Assembly: GCF_003990185.1 (NCBI RefSeq)
Contig: NZ_RZHF01000015.1
Location: 310,136 to 374,135, forward strand
Direction of reading: 5' to 3'
DNA from: Vreelandella nanhaiensis
Lineage (GTDB): Bacteria > Pseudomonadota > Gammaproteobacteria > Pseudomonadales > Halomonadaceae
Length of the DNA stretch: 64,000 nucleotides
Below are positions 1 to 7,917 of the stretch, piece after piece. Position numbers and translations under genes: made by a program. The number at the start of each line of letters is the position of its first letter. The stretch's first letter is position 1. The notes under the pieces are model-generated. The model did no database searches. It was not told the origin of the DNA and saw only the letters and a list, made by a program, of their open reading frames with translations.

Positions 1-25
1 ACACTACATCAGAAGAGACATCGTA

Positions 26-1303
26 ATGCTGAGCATAGACAACGTACGTTTGGGAATCATTGGCCTGGGGTATGTGGGGCTTCCGCTAGCGGTGGAGTTT
101 GGTAAGGTAATACCGACGATAGGTTTTGATATCAATGCTAAACGTATTGCAGAACTGAACGACGGTATTGATCGTACCTTGGAAGTGGAGCCAGCATTAC
201 TGGCTGAATCTACTCAGCTTAGTTTTGCCAGTGACTTAGAAGCGCTTCGTGAGTGCACTGTTTATATTGTTACTGTGCCAACTCCAATTGATGAGAGCCG
301 ATGTCCTGATTTGACGCCGTTGATCAAGGCTAGCGAAACGCTAGGCCAAGTGGTGAGCAAGGGCGATGTCGTCATATACGAATCTACCGTTTACCCAGGG
401 GCCACGGAAGAAGATTGTATCCCTGTTATTGAACGTATTTCAGGGTTGGTTTACAACCAAGACTTCTTTGCAGGTTACAGCCCAGAGCGTATCAACCCAG
501 GTGATAAAGAGCACCGAGTAACCACGATTAAGAAAGTTACCTCGGGCTCGACCAAAGAAGCCGCTGAATTTGTAGATGCACTCTATCGCCGTGTCATTAC
601 TGCGGGTACCCATCTAGCCAGTAGCATTCGCGTTGCTGAAGCTGCCAAGGTAATTGAAAATACTCAGCGTGATGTAAATATCGCTCTGATCAATGAGCTA
701 GCCGTTATCTTCAATCGTTTGGATATCGATACTGAAGAGGTTTTGGCAGCAGCCGGTACCAAATGGAACTTTTTGCCATTCCGGCCTGGCTTGGTAGGTG
801 GGCACTGCATTGGGGTCGACCCTTATTACCTGACGCATAAAGCCCAGCAAGTTGGCTATCATCCAGAAGTGATTCTTTCAGGGCGGCGTATCAATGATGG
901 TATGGGAGCATATGTTGCCAGTCAGCTCATTAAGCAAATGATTAAAACGCGCATTCATGTAGAGAATGCACGGGTCTTGGTAATGGGGCTAACATTTAAA
1001 GAAAATTGTCCCGATCTTCGTAATACGCGAGTAGTGGATATTCTTGCCGAATTGGCTGAGTATAATATTCAAACGGATGTTTATGATCCGCATGTGGATA
1101 AGCAAGAAGCTGAGCAGGCCTATGGTATTTCACCTATCGATTTGCCTGAGTCTTCTGCCTACGACGCTATCATACTGGCAGTTGCGCATAATGAGTTTAA
1201 AGAACTATCGATAGATGCGATTCGTGGTTGGGGTAAGCCTTTGCATGTACTTTACGACCTGAAATACGTGTTGCCCAAAGGCCAGGCTGATCTAAGGCTT
1301 TAA
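26..1303 (+). CDS. tviB: Nucleotide-sugar dehydrogenase, TviB/VipA type
   Basis: Likely oxidises the C6 of a UDP-N-acetylhexosamine to the uronic acid with NAD+, feeding surface polysaccharide synthesis in the cytoplasm. The 425-residue protein has the N-terminal Rossmann motif GLGYVG (about residues 13-18), a central helical domain with the [17 protein letters not shown] stretch (Lys208) and the active-site [11 protein letters not shown] with Cys261, followed by the C-terminal UDP-binding domain. Overall wording resembles TviB/WbpO more than Ugd. It is probably the last gene of a polysaccharide locus lying to the left of the window, because no partner gene follows it. Exact substrate (GlcNAc or GalNAc) cannot be told from sequence alone. 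Confidence 0.9.
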   Translation: MLSIDNVRLGIIGLGYVGLPLAVEFGKVIPTIGFDINAKRIAELNDGIDRTLEVEPALLAESTQLSFASDLEALRECTVYIVTVPTPIDESRCPDLTPLIKASETLGQVVSKGDVVIYESTVYPGATEEDCIPVIERISGLVYNQDFFAGYSPERINPGDKEHRVTTIKKVTSGSTKEAAEFVDALYRRVITAGTHLASSIRVAEAAKVIENTQRDVNIALINELAVIFNRLDIDTEEVLAAAGTKWNFLPFRPGLVGGHCIGVDPYYLTHKAQQVGYHPEVILSGRRINDGMGAYVASQLIKQMIKTRIHVENARVLVMGLTFKENCPDLRNTRVVDILAELAEYNIQTDVYDPHVDKQEAEQAYGISPIDLPESSAYDAIILAVAHNEFKELSIDAIRGWGKPLHVLYDLKYVLPKGQADLRL

Positions 1304-1844
1304 GGTACACTTTCTTACCACCCCCCTTATAAGATAAGTGATTGTATGAGCAGTTGCCCTAGTCATTCACTTAATACCATGCCAATGGGGGCTGCAATAC
1401 ATCTCCTTCAGGATGGCCAATGTCAAGGCGCGCAAAGTCATCCTGAGGAGTTTCGATTGACCTTTGTAAGGCGATCCTTTCATTTTTAGAAGGCTTCAAG
1501 AGTAGAGATAAGGCCACAGTGGCCAGTTCCTATTGAAGGGATTCCTGCCAGAGAAAATATTATAAAAATTCGAAAAGCTGGCGTTCAGGATACATATCTA
1601 TCGTTTCTGCCGCCCGTGGGGTTTGAATGGTCGGGCTTAAGACGTGGCAACGCCACTAAATTGAGCTAAATGAAATCATAATTGGCTAGTAACTTTCGCA
1701 TCTCTTGTAGTATTGTTATGTAAGGTAATGTAATTGACTTGTTTCATAGTGTAATATTGTTGTGTAGGGTCTGATCTCCTCAAACTTTTGACAAGGTGCC
1801 TAGAGAAGGTCAGGTAATAAAAAGCAAAAAAAAGGAACGTAAAC
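1304..1844. other. Gene-poor stretch upstream of first RiPP precursor
   Basis: About 540 AT-rich bases with no ORF I can support. A 47-codon frame starting near 1346 lacks a ribosome-binding site and resembles nothing known to me. The right end should carry the promoter of the precursor gene: TTGACT at 1734-1739 is a fair -35 element, but the nearest TAATAT (1752-1757) is only 12 bases away, so the promoter is not placed with confidence. A purine-rich ribosome-binding site (AAAAGGAACG) lies just before 1845. Confidence 0.4.
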
Positions 1845-2042
1845 ATGGCAAAGAACGAAGCACGTAAGGTATATGAGCGTCCTGCGGTAGTAGAAATTGG
1901 TTCACTGGCAGAGCTTACTGAGTTTGGTCCAGGTGATCGTCATAACAACCCTGGCCGCAACTTTGGGCGTGGTCATGACAGTCACGGCCGCGGCCTTGGC
2001 CTTGGCCATCACAAAGGCTCTTCACACTATCCTGATTCTTAA
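1845..2042 (+). CDS. RiPP precursor with lasso-type leader and Gly/His-rich core
   Basis: A 65-residue peptide. Its N-terminal part matches the lasso leader pattern YxxPxLxxxGxxxxxT exactly (Tyr10, Pro13, Val15, Gly19, Thr25), the motif bound by the B1/PqqD-like protein. The rest is dominated by Gly, His, Arg and Asn and ends in Tyr-Pro-Asp-Ser. Whether the core starts at Phe27 (Thr at -2) or Gly28, there is no Asp or Glu at core positions 7-9, so a normal lasso macrolactam ring is not predicted. Ribosome-binding site AAAAGGAACG supports the start. It stands before a terminator and a peptide kinase gene, and its last residue is Ser, as in the other two precursors of the cluster. It may be a modified, metal-binding or non-lasso product; the family is recognised, the product is not. 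Confidence 0.75.
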   Translation: MAKNEARKVYERPAVVEIGSLAELTEFGPGDRHNNPGRNFGRGHDSHGRGLGLGHHKGSSHYPDS

Positions 2043-2118
2043 GTTTATAAGGCCCAGGCTATGGGGGGTAGGGCCGTCCTCCTGTTGCCAAGAGGTTTCG
2101 TAGTAAAGCTTATTAAGG

Positions 2119-2148
2119 CCTGCAGCGTTCTGGAGCTGCAGGTTTTTT
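2119..2148 (+). terminator. Rho-independent terminator after first precursor
   Basis: Perfect 8-bp stem CCTGCAGC / GCTGCAGG with an 8-base loop, followed by six T. It lies between the precursor and the kinase gene, so it would keep precursor transcript in excess over kinase transcript by partial read-through. Confidence 0.85.
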
Positions 2149-2300
2149 ATTATGCATTTCGTCAAACTAAAGCAAGCCGTTGAAAGGCGTTTGTTTGAAG
2201 ACTCAAATATTTTTAACGTGCCTTCTCTAAGCGCTAATAAACACATTCGGTTGGTGTAACGGGCCAATGACAATGTACTTGTCAGGACATAAAGGGAATC

Positions 2301-3335
2301 ATGATGGCTGAGAGACATGCTACCTGTACAGCGGACGATGATCTGTCGGGGCAAATGGAAAAACGAGGCAACCTGCCCGCTACTAACAAACGTTACTATT
2401 ACCTTACTTATGGGCTCAAAATTTGTTCTACGCTTGAGTTGCCTGAACTTCCTGAAATTGCCCCATGCGAGCATCCAGATGTGTGGGTAACGACCCCAGG
2501 TGTCGCTGATCGGTTAGAAGATGGCACCAATCTTAACCACTGGTTAGAAATTGGCGATGACTGTTGTCAGATTAATATTGAAGGTATTGCCCGCTACCGG
2601 GTTGAGAAGGGCCAGCGTATTTTATTAGACCGCCGTATGCCTCAGAGAGCTGACTCAGCTGCAGATCCTGGTGATGTACGCCTGTTTCTGCTGGGCAGTG
2701 CGCTGGGAGCATTGTTACATCAACGTCATTGGCTACCGCTTCATGTAAGTGCGCTAAAGACTCCCGCTGGTGCCTGGGCGTTTACCGGTCATTCAGGCGC
2801 AGGAAAGTCCACGATGAGTGCATGGTTACACCATACTCAGCAGTGGCCATTAATTACCGATGATGTGGCAGTTATCAAACCTGCTGAAGCCGAACCGCTG
2901 CTTCACCCTGGCCCGGCCCGCGTCAAACTTTGGCGCGATGCACTAACTGCTCTGGGAATAGAGACAGAAGGACTCGTACGCGATCTGATGCGTAATGAGA
3001 AATTTCACTTAATGGTAAACAAGGATGTCCGTTACGATGCCCACCGCTTAAGTGCGTTAGTGCAATTAGAACGTGCTGATGAAGGAGAAGCGGCAAGCTT
3101 GGTCAAGTTATCAGGGGTTGAGGCTTTTAAGACCGTTATGGGCGCTATTTATCGGCCTGAACTAGGCAATGAATTTAATACTAATGAGCAACTTATGCGT
3201 GAGTGCATTCGTTTGGCGCAGCAGATACGTGTTTATCGCTTTCGGCGTCCATGGTCATTAGAGGATATGGATCAAAACCTAAAGCCATTACTTGATGAAA
3301 TTCAAGCCCAAGCGGTTGTATCAGAATTAAATTAG
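2301..3335 (+). CDS. HPr-kinase-like peptide kinase of the lasso cluster
   Basis: 344 residues. The C-terminal half is an HprK/PEPCK-type kinase fold: P-loop GHSGAGKST (residues 163-171), the His148-containing segment before it (LHVSAL) and an acidic LITDDVA segment (184-190). The N-terminal 120 residues are not recognisable. Proteins of this kind occur in lasso clusters such as that of paeninodin, where the kinase phosphorylates the C-terminal Ser of the precursor; all three precursors here end in Ser. It is not a true HprK: it has no N-terminal HPrK domain and no PTS gene is nearby. Start chosen at the first of two adjacent ATG codons, behind AAAGGGAATC. It converges on the B2 gene. Confidence 0.8.
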   Translation: MMAERHATCTADDDLSGQMEKRGNLPATNKRYYYLTYGLKICSTLELPELPEIAPCEHPDVWVTTPGVADRLEDGTNLNHWLEIGDDCCQINIEGIARYRVEKGQRILLDRRMPQRADSAADPGDVRLFLLGSALGALLHQRHWLPLHVSALKTPAGAWAFTGHSGAGKSTMSAWLHHTQQWPLITDDVAVIKPAEAEPLLHPGPARVKLWRDALTALGIETEGLVRDLMRNEKFHLMVNKDVRYDAHRLSALVQLERADEGEAASLVKLSGVEAFKTVMGAIYRPELGNEFNTNEQLMRECIRLAQQIRVYRFRRPWSLEDMDQNLKPLLDEIQAQAVVSELN

Positions 3336-3366
3336 GAAAGACTAGGATGAATAGTTCTTCCGAATT

Positions 3367-3398
3367 AAAAAAACAGGCGTGTTTACGCCTGTTTTTTT
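3367..3398. terminator. Bidirectional terminator between kinase and B2 genes
   Basis: Stem ACAGGCGT / ACGCCTGT with a GTTT loop, flanked by an A run on the left and a T run on the right, so it can end transcription from both converging genes. Confidence 0.9.
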
Positions 3399-3434
3399 AT
3401 TGATCCATGTTTACTCATATTAATAACATGTTTA

Positions 3435-3905
3435 TCAAGTTTTAATGTAGCAACCTACAATAGTAAATAGTTGGAAACTATGCCCGCCTGAAACAGGTAT
3501 ACGGCCTGCAGTCACCCAAGCGTGTGCTTTAAACTCTTTTGTATCGGGATCTCGGCAAAGCCCGAAGTAGAGCGAATAGGGGATGCGATAGAAGCCCAGT
3601 AGCAGACGTGCTGTGATCGCTTGAGGAAAGCAATTGGCAACCCAAGGGCAGTAGCGAGCAGTTAAACGGATTACCCGAGCAATGCGTAACGCTTGTTCCT
3701 CTTGGTCACTCGTCAGGATATGCGAGTAGGCACATAAGCCTACAGGTTTGCCAAGATAGGGAGCCAAACGGCGGAAGGTAATAGTAAGAATCAGCAGCCG
3801 GCTAATACCTAGTATTAGCCAAACTGGTATAAACCACCGTTGTGTAAAGGCCGGTTTGTGAAGAAAGTTCCTCGCCCTGCCATTAGGTGCTTTTAAAGAA
3901 TACAC
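3435..3905 (-). CDS. Lasso peptide B2 protein, transglutaminase-like leader protease
   Basis: 156 residues of the transglutaminase-like (McjB C-terminal, PF13471) family, which cuts the leader from the precursor before cyclisation. The active-site Cys92 sits in the family signature NCFPQA and His128 in KAHAWV; the third residue of the triad is not certain. The N-terminus has a hydrophobic stretch (about 24-42) that is common in B2 proteins. It lies 11 bases downstream of the B1 gene, so the two are co-transcribed and represent the split B1/B2 arrangement rather than a fused B protein. Confidence 0.88.
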   Translation of the reverse strand: MYSLKAPNGRARNFLHKPAFTQRWFIPVWLILGISRLLILTITFRRLAPYLGKPVGLCAYSHILTSDQEEQALRIARVIRLTARYCPWVANCFPQAITARLLLGFYRIPYSLYFGLCRDPDTKEFKAHAWVTAGRIPVSGGHSFQLFTIVGCYIKT

Positions 3906-3916
3906 TGTATTAGGCC

Positions 3917-4210
3917 TTATTTACTGACTGGCTCAATCAGGTTTACCTTTATGAGGTCTTGTGCAAAGCGGCTAATATCTTGGTGACAAGTATTGTTATC
4001 AATGTCGTATTCTTGGCAAATAGTGCTCACCAGATCATCAACACTTGCTGGTGTTTCAAGTAACTCCCAGGCACGGGCACCTACGCCGGAAATGCCATAA
4101 TAGCGGCCCAATTTCTCATTCATCATAACAAGATCACCATCAAGGTTGGCAGCGACCATGTCTGGATTACGTTGTAGCAGTGTAGCTGAGGAAAGTGTCG
4201 TCGATGTCAT
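3917..4210 (-). CDS. Lasso peptide B1 protein, PqqD-like leader-recognition element
   Basis: 97 residues with the PqqD/RRE fold: beta strands around residues 16-40 (DGDLVMMNEKLGRYYGI) and three helices after them, including the ARAWELLETPASVDDLV segment. In lasso systems B1 binds the YxxP...G...T leader and hands the precursor to B2. It precedes B2 by 11 bases and follows a precursor gene by 167 bases that contain a stem-loop. This is a discrete protein, not fused to the protease. Confidence 0.88.
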   Translation of the reverse strand: MTSTTLSSATLLQRNPDMVAANLDGDLVMMNEKLGRYYGISGVGARAWELLETPASVDDLVSTICQEYDIDNNTCHQDISRFAQDLIKVNLIEPVSK

Positions 4211-4321
4211 CGTAATTGCTCATTGTTCGCAAAAAAGAAAGAGTCTTGATACTTACTATAACAGATGCACTTTTTGCATGAATTTATGAAAATCGATGAT
4301 TATTTAATTTATGTGATAAAG

Positions 4322-4348
4322 CCGCATGCCACAAAACGTGGCATGCGG
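4322..4348 (-). terminator. Strong stem-loop between precursor and B1 gene
   Basis: Perfect 11-bp stem CCGCATGCCAC / GTGGCATGCGG with a 5-base loop, 30 bases after the precursor stop. On the - strand only a weak T tract follows, so it may be a partial terminator or an mRNA-stabilising end that favours precursor expression. A related stem (CCGCAYGC type) follows the second paralogous precursor. Confidence 0.7.
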
Positions 4349-4377
4349 AATGCTAATGGTTAAATAAATAACCTGCA

Positions 4378-4521
4378 TCAGGAGCCAGGAGGGAAAGCGG
4401 TACCATCTTTGCCATTTACTTGGTCAGCGTTTGGTACATTACCCTGTTCGGTAATGTCTTTCATTGCACCCAGCTCTTGAAGCGTCGGGGCTTCGTAGGA
4501 TTTGCGATCTGTCTGTAGCAT
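4378..4521 (-). CDS. Lasso peptide precursor (paralogue 1)
   Basis: A 47-residue peptide, too short for common gene callers. Leader: MLQTDRKSYEAPTLQELGAM then KDIT, matching YxxPxLxxxGxxxxxT with Tyr9, Pro12, Leu14, Gly18 and Thr24. Thr at -2 puts the core start at Gln26, with Asp at position 8; a core starting at Gly27 would have Asp at position 7. Both give an acidic ring acceptor in the lasso range. The C-terminal part has GKDGTAFPPGS and ends in Ser. A very good ribosome-binding site AAAGGAG stands before the ATG, and a promoter with a 17-base spacer lies upstream. It is about 70% identical in the leader to the paralogue at 5736-5879. Confidence 0.88.
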   Translation of the reverse strand: MLQTDRKSYEAPTLQELGAMKDITEQGNVPNADQVNGKDGTAFPPGS

Positions 4522-4566
4522 GTTGATCTCCTTTAATTGTTAGTTGCCAGCCTAGGCAACAAGTCC

Positions 4567-4595
4567 ACTATAGTAACTTGTTTGTTACACGTCTA
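4567..4595 (-). promoter_or_regulatory. Sigma-70 promoter of precursor paralogue 1
   Basis: Reading the - strand: -35 TAGACG, exactly 17 bases, -10 TATAGT, about 45 bases before the ATG. The same boxes, spacer length and most spacer bases recur before paralogue 2 (5929-5957), which is good evidence that both are functional. Confidence 0.7.
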
Positions 4596-4867
4596 CGCTT
4601 ATTCGTTACATTTTATTACTAATTTAAAAATTCATTCTAGAGTGTGATACGTCTCATTATAAGGCAATAAAAGAATCAACCTTTCTGATCAGCCAAGTAC
4701 GGTTAATATCACCATAGCTGACGCTTCCAAACCGTAAGGGTGTGGAGACTCTTTTACAACGGTTGGAAGCAATCAAGAGATATTTGCCCAGTTTACAAAG
4801 TGTCTGAAGAGGAAGAAAAACCATACCTGATCATGTGTAGCGGGCTCGAACTCACTCTTAAGGCATT
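4596..4867. other. Unassigned AT-rich stretch before IS remnant
   Basis: No ORF supported. Contains an imperfect inverted repeat of GCTTCCAAACCGT (near 4720) and ACGGTTGGAAGC (near 4760). Purpose unknown; it may belong to the decayed element that follows. Confidence 0.3.
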
Positions 4868-5580
4868 TTGAATTGCTCTGGGTTTCGTAGATATTTCCAA
4901 GCCTTATCGTAAAGGTATCCAAAAGGATCCATGAATCATTCTCGTTACACTGATGAATTCAAGACCGAACCCATCAAAGGGGCGACAGAACGCGGTCATC
5001 GTGTCGCTGGGATCGCTGCTTGATTAAACGTGTCAGACCATCGCTTGTACCACTTGAACAGGCACTACGCCAAACCTGCAGAATTTCGCCAGAGAACGGC
5101 TGAGAGACATGCTTTCAGGGCCATGCGGGCCAATGTACGCATTTGTGCTACATGATGGTTTTGCATTCCTGTGGCTACTACGTTTGATGCCGAAATGCCT
5201 GTCCAATCAAGATCAAGAAGCTTAACGCCTACTGGGATTGATCAAGCATGCTAGGCTTCTAGGTGACGGTGTATACGATTATTGCAATATCTATCAGGAT
5301 TTGCGTGAGGTAGGCGGAGCCTACGAGCAGCTCGTTTGATGCGCCAAGAGGGGGGGACTTTGAGTATGGCTGATGACGATATTTTATTTGCTATGGTGGC
5401 GGAAAACCTGCAATGGTATCACCCCGCTAGCTAGCTAGCTAGCCCGCCAGTTAGAATAAAAGCACTTAATATTGTCTACTTAACTGATATTACCTGCATC
5501 CAGGCGTACGAGATTTAGCTCTATTTATCATTGACTATCGTTTTTACAGCTTGCTAACCAGTTGCTAGCTATTGAATTAT
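4868..5580 (+). mobile_element. Decayed IS3-family insertion sequence
   Basis: Translated fragments in several frames match IS3-family transposase. At 4931 a frame starting MNHSRYTDEF is followed by ERGHRVAGIAA and a stop, typical of OrfA; HYAKPAEFRQRTAER follows near 5058. OrfB relics appear near 5235-5340 (LGLIKHA-like, then YQDLREVGGAY) and near 5489-5570 (TDITCIQAYE, stop, LYLSLTIVFT), the latter from the DDE catalytic region. Several stops and frameshifts make it dead. No clear terminal repeats remain, so the ends are approximate. It separates the two paralogous precursor genes. Confidence 0.7.
5426..5443. repeat. Short tandem GCTA repeat
   Basis: Four and a half copies of GCTA inside the IS remnant. 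Self-complementary (NheI-type) palindrome; probably incidental. Confidence 0.8.
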
Positions 5581-5677
5581 ATTCAGAAATTGGCATTAGT
5601 AGAAAACAACGTTGGGCGGGTAGTATTAAAACAAATGAGGGCCAGGGAGGAGTAAGAAATTTTCAGCCGAAAGGTGA

Positions 5678-5704
5678 CCGCACGCCACGTTAAGCAGCGT
5701 GCGG
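5678..5704 (-). terminator. Stem-loop after precursor paralogue 2
   Basis: Stem CCGCACGC / GCGTGCGG with an 11-base loop, 32 bases after the precursor stop on the - strand, in the same place and with a similar stem as the one at 4322-4348. No strong T run follows, so transcript stabilisation or weak termination is as likely as full termination. Confidence 0.6.
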
Positions 5705-5735
5705 CATACTACGTACGACTTTACCCCTAAATGAA

Positions 5736-5879
5736 TTAGGAAGCGATGTCGAAAGCAGTACCGTCCTGGCCCTGAACCGTGTCAGAGAACATCTGCTGAC
5801 CTTGTTCAGTGATGTCTTTCATCGCACCCAGCTCTTGTAGCTTAGGAGCATTATAAGTTTTACGATCTGTATGTAGCAT
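5736..5879 (-). CDS. Lasso peptide precursor (paralogue 2)
   Basis: A 47-residue peptide with leader MLHTDRKTYNAPKLQELGAM then KDIT, the full lasso leader pattern (Tyr9, Pro12, Leu14, Gly18, Thr24). The putative core is QGQQMFSDTVQGQDGTAFD plus IAS: Asp is at position 8 if the core starts at Gln26 (Thr at -2) or 7 if it starts at Gly27. The leader, the Asp acceptor, the DGTAF segment and the terminal Ser are shared with paralogue 1, while ring residues differ, as expected for diversified cores. Ribosome-binding site AAAGGAGATC. It lies directly downstream of the cyclase gene but has its own promoter. Confidence 0.88.
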   Translation of the reverse strand: MLHTDRKTYNAPKLQELGAMKDITEQGQQMFSDTVQGQDGTAFDIAS

Positions 5880-5928
5880 TTCGATCTCCTTTGGTTAAAA
5901 ACGTTACCTCAAGTGCGGCAACATTCCC

Positions 5929-5957
5929 ACTATAGTAACTTGTTTGTGACGCGTCTA
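5929..5957 (-). promoter_or_regulatory. Sigma-70 promoter of precursor paralogue 2
   Basis: On the - strand: -35 TAGACG, 17 bases, -10 TATAGT, in the short gap after the cyclase stop codon. Spacer and flanks are nearly the same as at 4567-4595. Confidence 0.7.
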
Positions 5958-5976
5958 TATGAATTGTTTCAATTTG

Positions 5977-7917
5977 TTACTCATTTTGCTCATCAGCATA
6001 GCGTATGAAGCGCCCTACTGATAACCCCCGCAACATACGTATTCGATAACGAAGTTCAGCTTCCTGGCTATTTAAGGCATTATTTGAGGGCCAGTCATCC
6101 AATGCTTTTTCTAGACCTTTAATATCCAGGTAATCACTCGCGCTACCGTGTGCTTTGAGCTTTTCAAGCTCTTCACGTATTTGCGGTATAGCCCGATCAA
6201 TTTGTTCAGGCCAATCGGCCGACTGTAACCCGCGTGTTTTAACATCAAGGATTTCTGGCGGAAGCACGTCCTTCATCAAGCGTCTAAGTAGCCATTTAAA
6301 TTGCCCACCCCCTAAATATTGAGACTCGGGTACGGCTAAGCAGAATTCAATTAAACGCACGTCAGCAGTAGGGTCACGCATTTCCAGGCCATAGGCGTTT
6401 GCTAACGCGTTATAGTCGCCATTTTCTGTCTTATGGATCGCTTGGATGCGCTGTAGGCGGCCTTGCCAGGCAGGCTGAAAACTAGTGTCGAAATCCGCTT
6501 GCTTAGCTCGTTGTTGTGAACCCATCTTTTTAGACCAGTCTGGATTGATAGCCGAATATTTTTTCAACCCAAAAGCCCTACCTTGAACGCTTTCCCGCAG
6601 CCTCCATAAAAAGTTTGGCAAGAGCGGTGAAAGGCAGGGCCTAACCAGTTTGCGCCATCGTAGGGTCGGCTGATGCTGCTTAAGCTCTTTATATACTTTA
6701 TATAGCGTTAACCAGCGCCCTTTGCGTACTAGCCATGCTAAATAGGGGTAACCATCATAGGAGATGCTGAAGTTTCCCATTGATCCGGTTAACAGTACTT
6801 TGATGCCGCGTTGGGCAGCATCTTTGCGAATGGCGATCCACCAGGCCATATTGCACGCATTGAGAGGCGCTCGGTCAAGCAGCTCAACGGCTTCCTGTAA
6901 CTGGTCAAGAGGCGTTTCGTCTCCGGTCCGAATTATGATGTGTTCAATGTTGTCGAAACGCCGCACTAGCGCCTTGGCACCAAGGGATTCATCGGCATGT
7001 CGGCCTTGTGGCACTGGGCCGTCAAATCCTTCGCGTGGCATTGCCGTGTAGGCCGCTAATGATTGGTTGTGTTCGGCCAGTAGTTTAGCCGCGGTTGCGG
7101 TGACCGAAGAGCTGTCTAAGCCTGAACTTAATTCAGCCCCGATGGGGCCGTTTGAACGTAGGCGCCGATTGACGGCCTGTTCGAACTGCTCACGAAACGC
7201 ATCAACATATGCCTCGTCACTTTCAAGCTGAAGCTCTCTTTCGGGGTCAAACCGATGATAAAAATGAGCGTTCATTTCGCCATTTTCAAGACTAACCACT
7301 TGCCCAGGTTCAACGCGATAGACATCTTTATAAAGCGTCTCTGGACCTGACATAGGTATTAAACAGACATAATCGTGAAGCTGCTCTTCACTAATGGCTT
7401 TGGTAAGGCCGGGTATCGCGAAAAGCGCTTTAGGCATGGTAGCAAATGCCACTAAGTCATCGCGTTGATACCAGTAAAGGGGGCGCATACCAAGGGGGTC
7501 GCGGGCGAGCCATAGGTGCTGTCGCTCAGGTTGCCAGCATGCGAGCGCGAAGTCTCCAAGTAGGTGTTTAGGCGTTTCCGTCTCCCACCGAAGACAAGCG
7601 TGGTAAACCAGTTCGCTATCTGCCATTAACGCCGCTTTCTCTGGGGCGATTTCCAACTTTTCGCTAAGCTCGTCTCGATTGTCTATTCGGCCATCAAACA
7701 CTAATGCCAGCTTTTCATGCCCTCGCCATAGGGGCTGCTGATCAAGCCTGTCTTCTGCCGTAGTGCGTAGCAGCGTACGTATTAGCCCTACATTTTGACG
7801 GTGCCAACTGTGTTGAGCATCGCGACCATAAGGCGTTAATAGCGTCTGCATACGGTGTAATGTATCGCGGTCAACGGCGCTTGCATCGAAATGAATGAGT
7901 CCTGCAATAGCGCTCAT
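5977..7917 (-). CDS. Lasso peptide cyclase, asparagine-synthetase-like
   Basis: 646 residues of the AsnB family, acting here as the lasso C protein: it adenylates the side-chain carboxylate of the ring Asp/Glu and joins it to the core N-terminus. The N-terminal glutaminase-like domain begins MSAIAGLIHF, with Ser instead of the catalytic Cys at position 2, so it cannot hydrolyse glutamine; this is usual in lasso cyclases. The ATP-pyrophosphatase loop is ELSSGLDSSS (about 262-271). It sits between the CobT-like gene and a precursor gene. Its ATG overlaps the CobT-like stop (7914-7917, ATGA), showing translational coupling. An ordinary asparagine synthetase is unlikely given Ser2 and the neighbours. 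Confidence 0.9.
   Translation of the reverse strand: MSAIAGLIHFDASAVDRDTLHRMQTLLTPYGRDAQHSWHRQNVGLIRTLLRTTAEDRLDQQPLWRGHEKLALVFDGRIDNRDELSEKLEIAPEKAALMADSELVYHACLRWETETPKHLLGDFALACWQPERQHLWLARDPLGMRPLYWYQRDDLVAFATMPKALFAIPGLTKAISEEQLHDYVCLIPMSGPETLYKDVYRVEPGQVVSLENGEMNAHFYHRFDPERELQLESDEAYVDAFREQFEQAVNRRLRSNGPIGAELSSGLDSSSVTATAAKLLAEHNQSLAAYTAMPREGFDGPVPQGRHADESLGAKALVRRFDNIEHIIIRTGDETPLDQLQEAVELLDRAPLNACNMAWWIAIRKDAAQRGIKVLLTGSMGNFSISYDGYPYLAWLVRKGRWLTLYKVYKELKQHQPTLRWRKLVRPCLSPLLPNFLWRLRESVQGRAFGLKKYSAINPDWSKKMGSQQRAKQADFDTSFQPAWQGRLQRIQAIHKTENGDYNALANAYGLEMRDPTADVRLIEFCLAVPESQYLGGGQFKWLLRRLMKDVLPPEILDVKTRGLQSADWPEQIDRAIPQIREELEKLKAHGSASDYLDIKGLEKALDDWPSNNALNSQEAELRYRIRMLRGLSVGRFIRYADEQNE

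Noticed and set aside
1346..1489. A 47-codon frame as a further RiPP precursor
   Set aside because: No YxxP...G...T leader motif and no ribosome-binding site.
2022..2474. Open frame on the minus strand over the precursor and kinase start
   Set aside because: No ribosome-binding site or family match; it overlaps two supported genes.
2301..3335. HPr kinase/phosphorylase of a PTS system
   Set aside because: No N-terminal HprK domain and no PTS genes nearby; context is a RiPP cluster.
5426..5443. GCTA tandem repeat as a phase-variable switch
   Set aside because: It is inside a dead IS element and not in a gene or promoter.
5977..7917. Reading the AsnB-like gene as an ordinary asparagine synthetase
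   Set aside because: Residue 2 is Ser instead of catalytic Cys and its neighbours are lasso B1, B2 and precursors.
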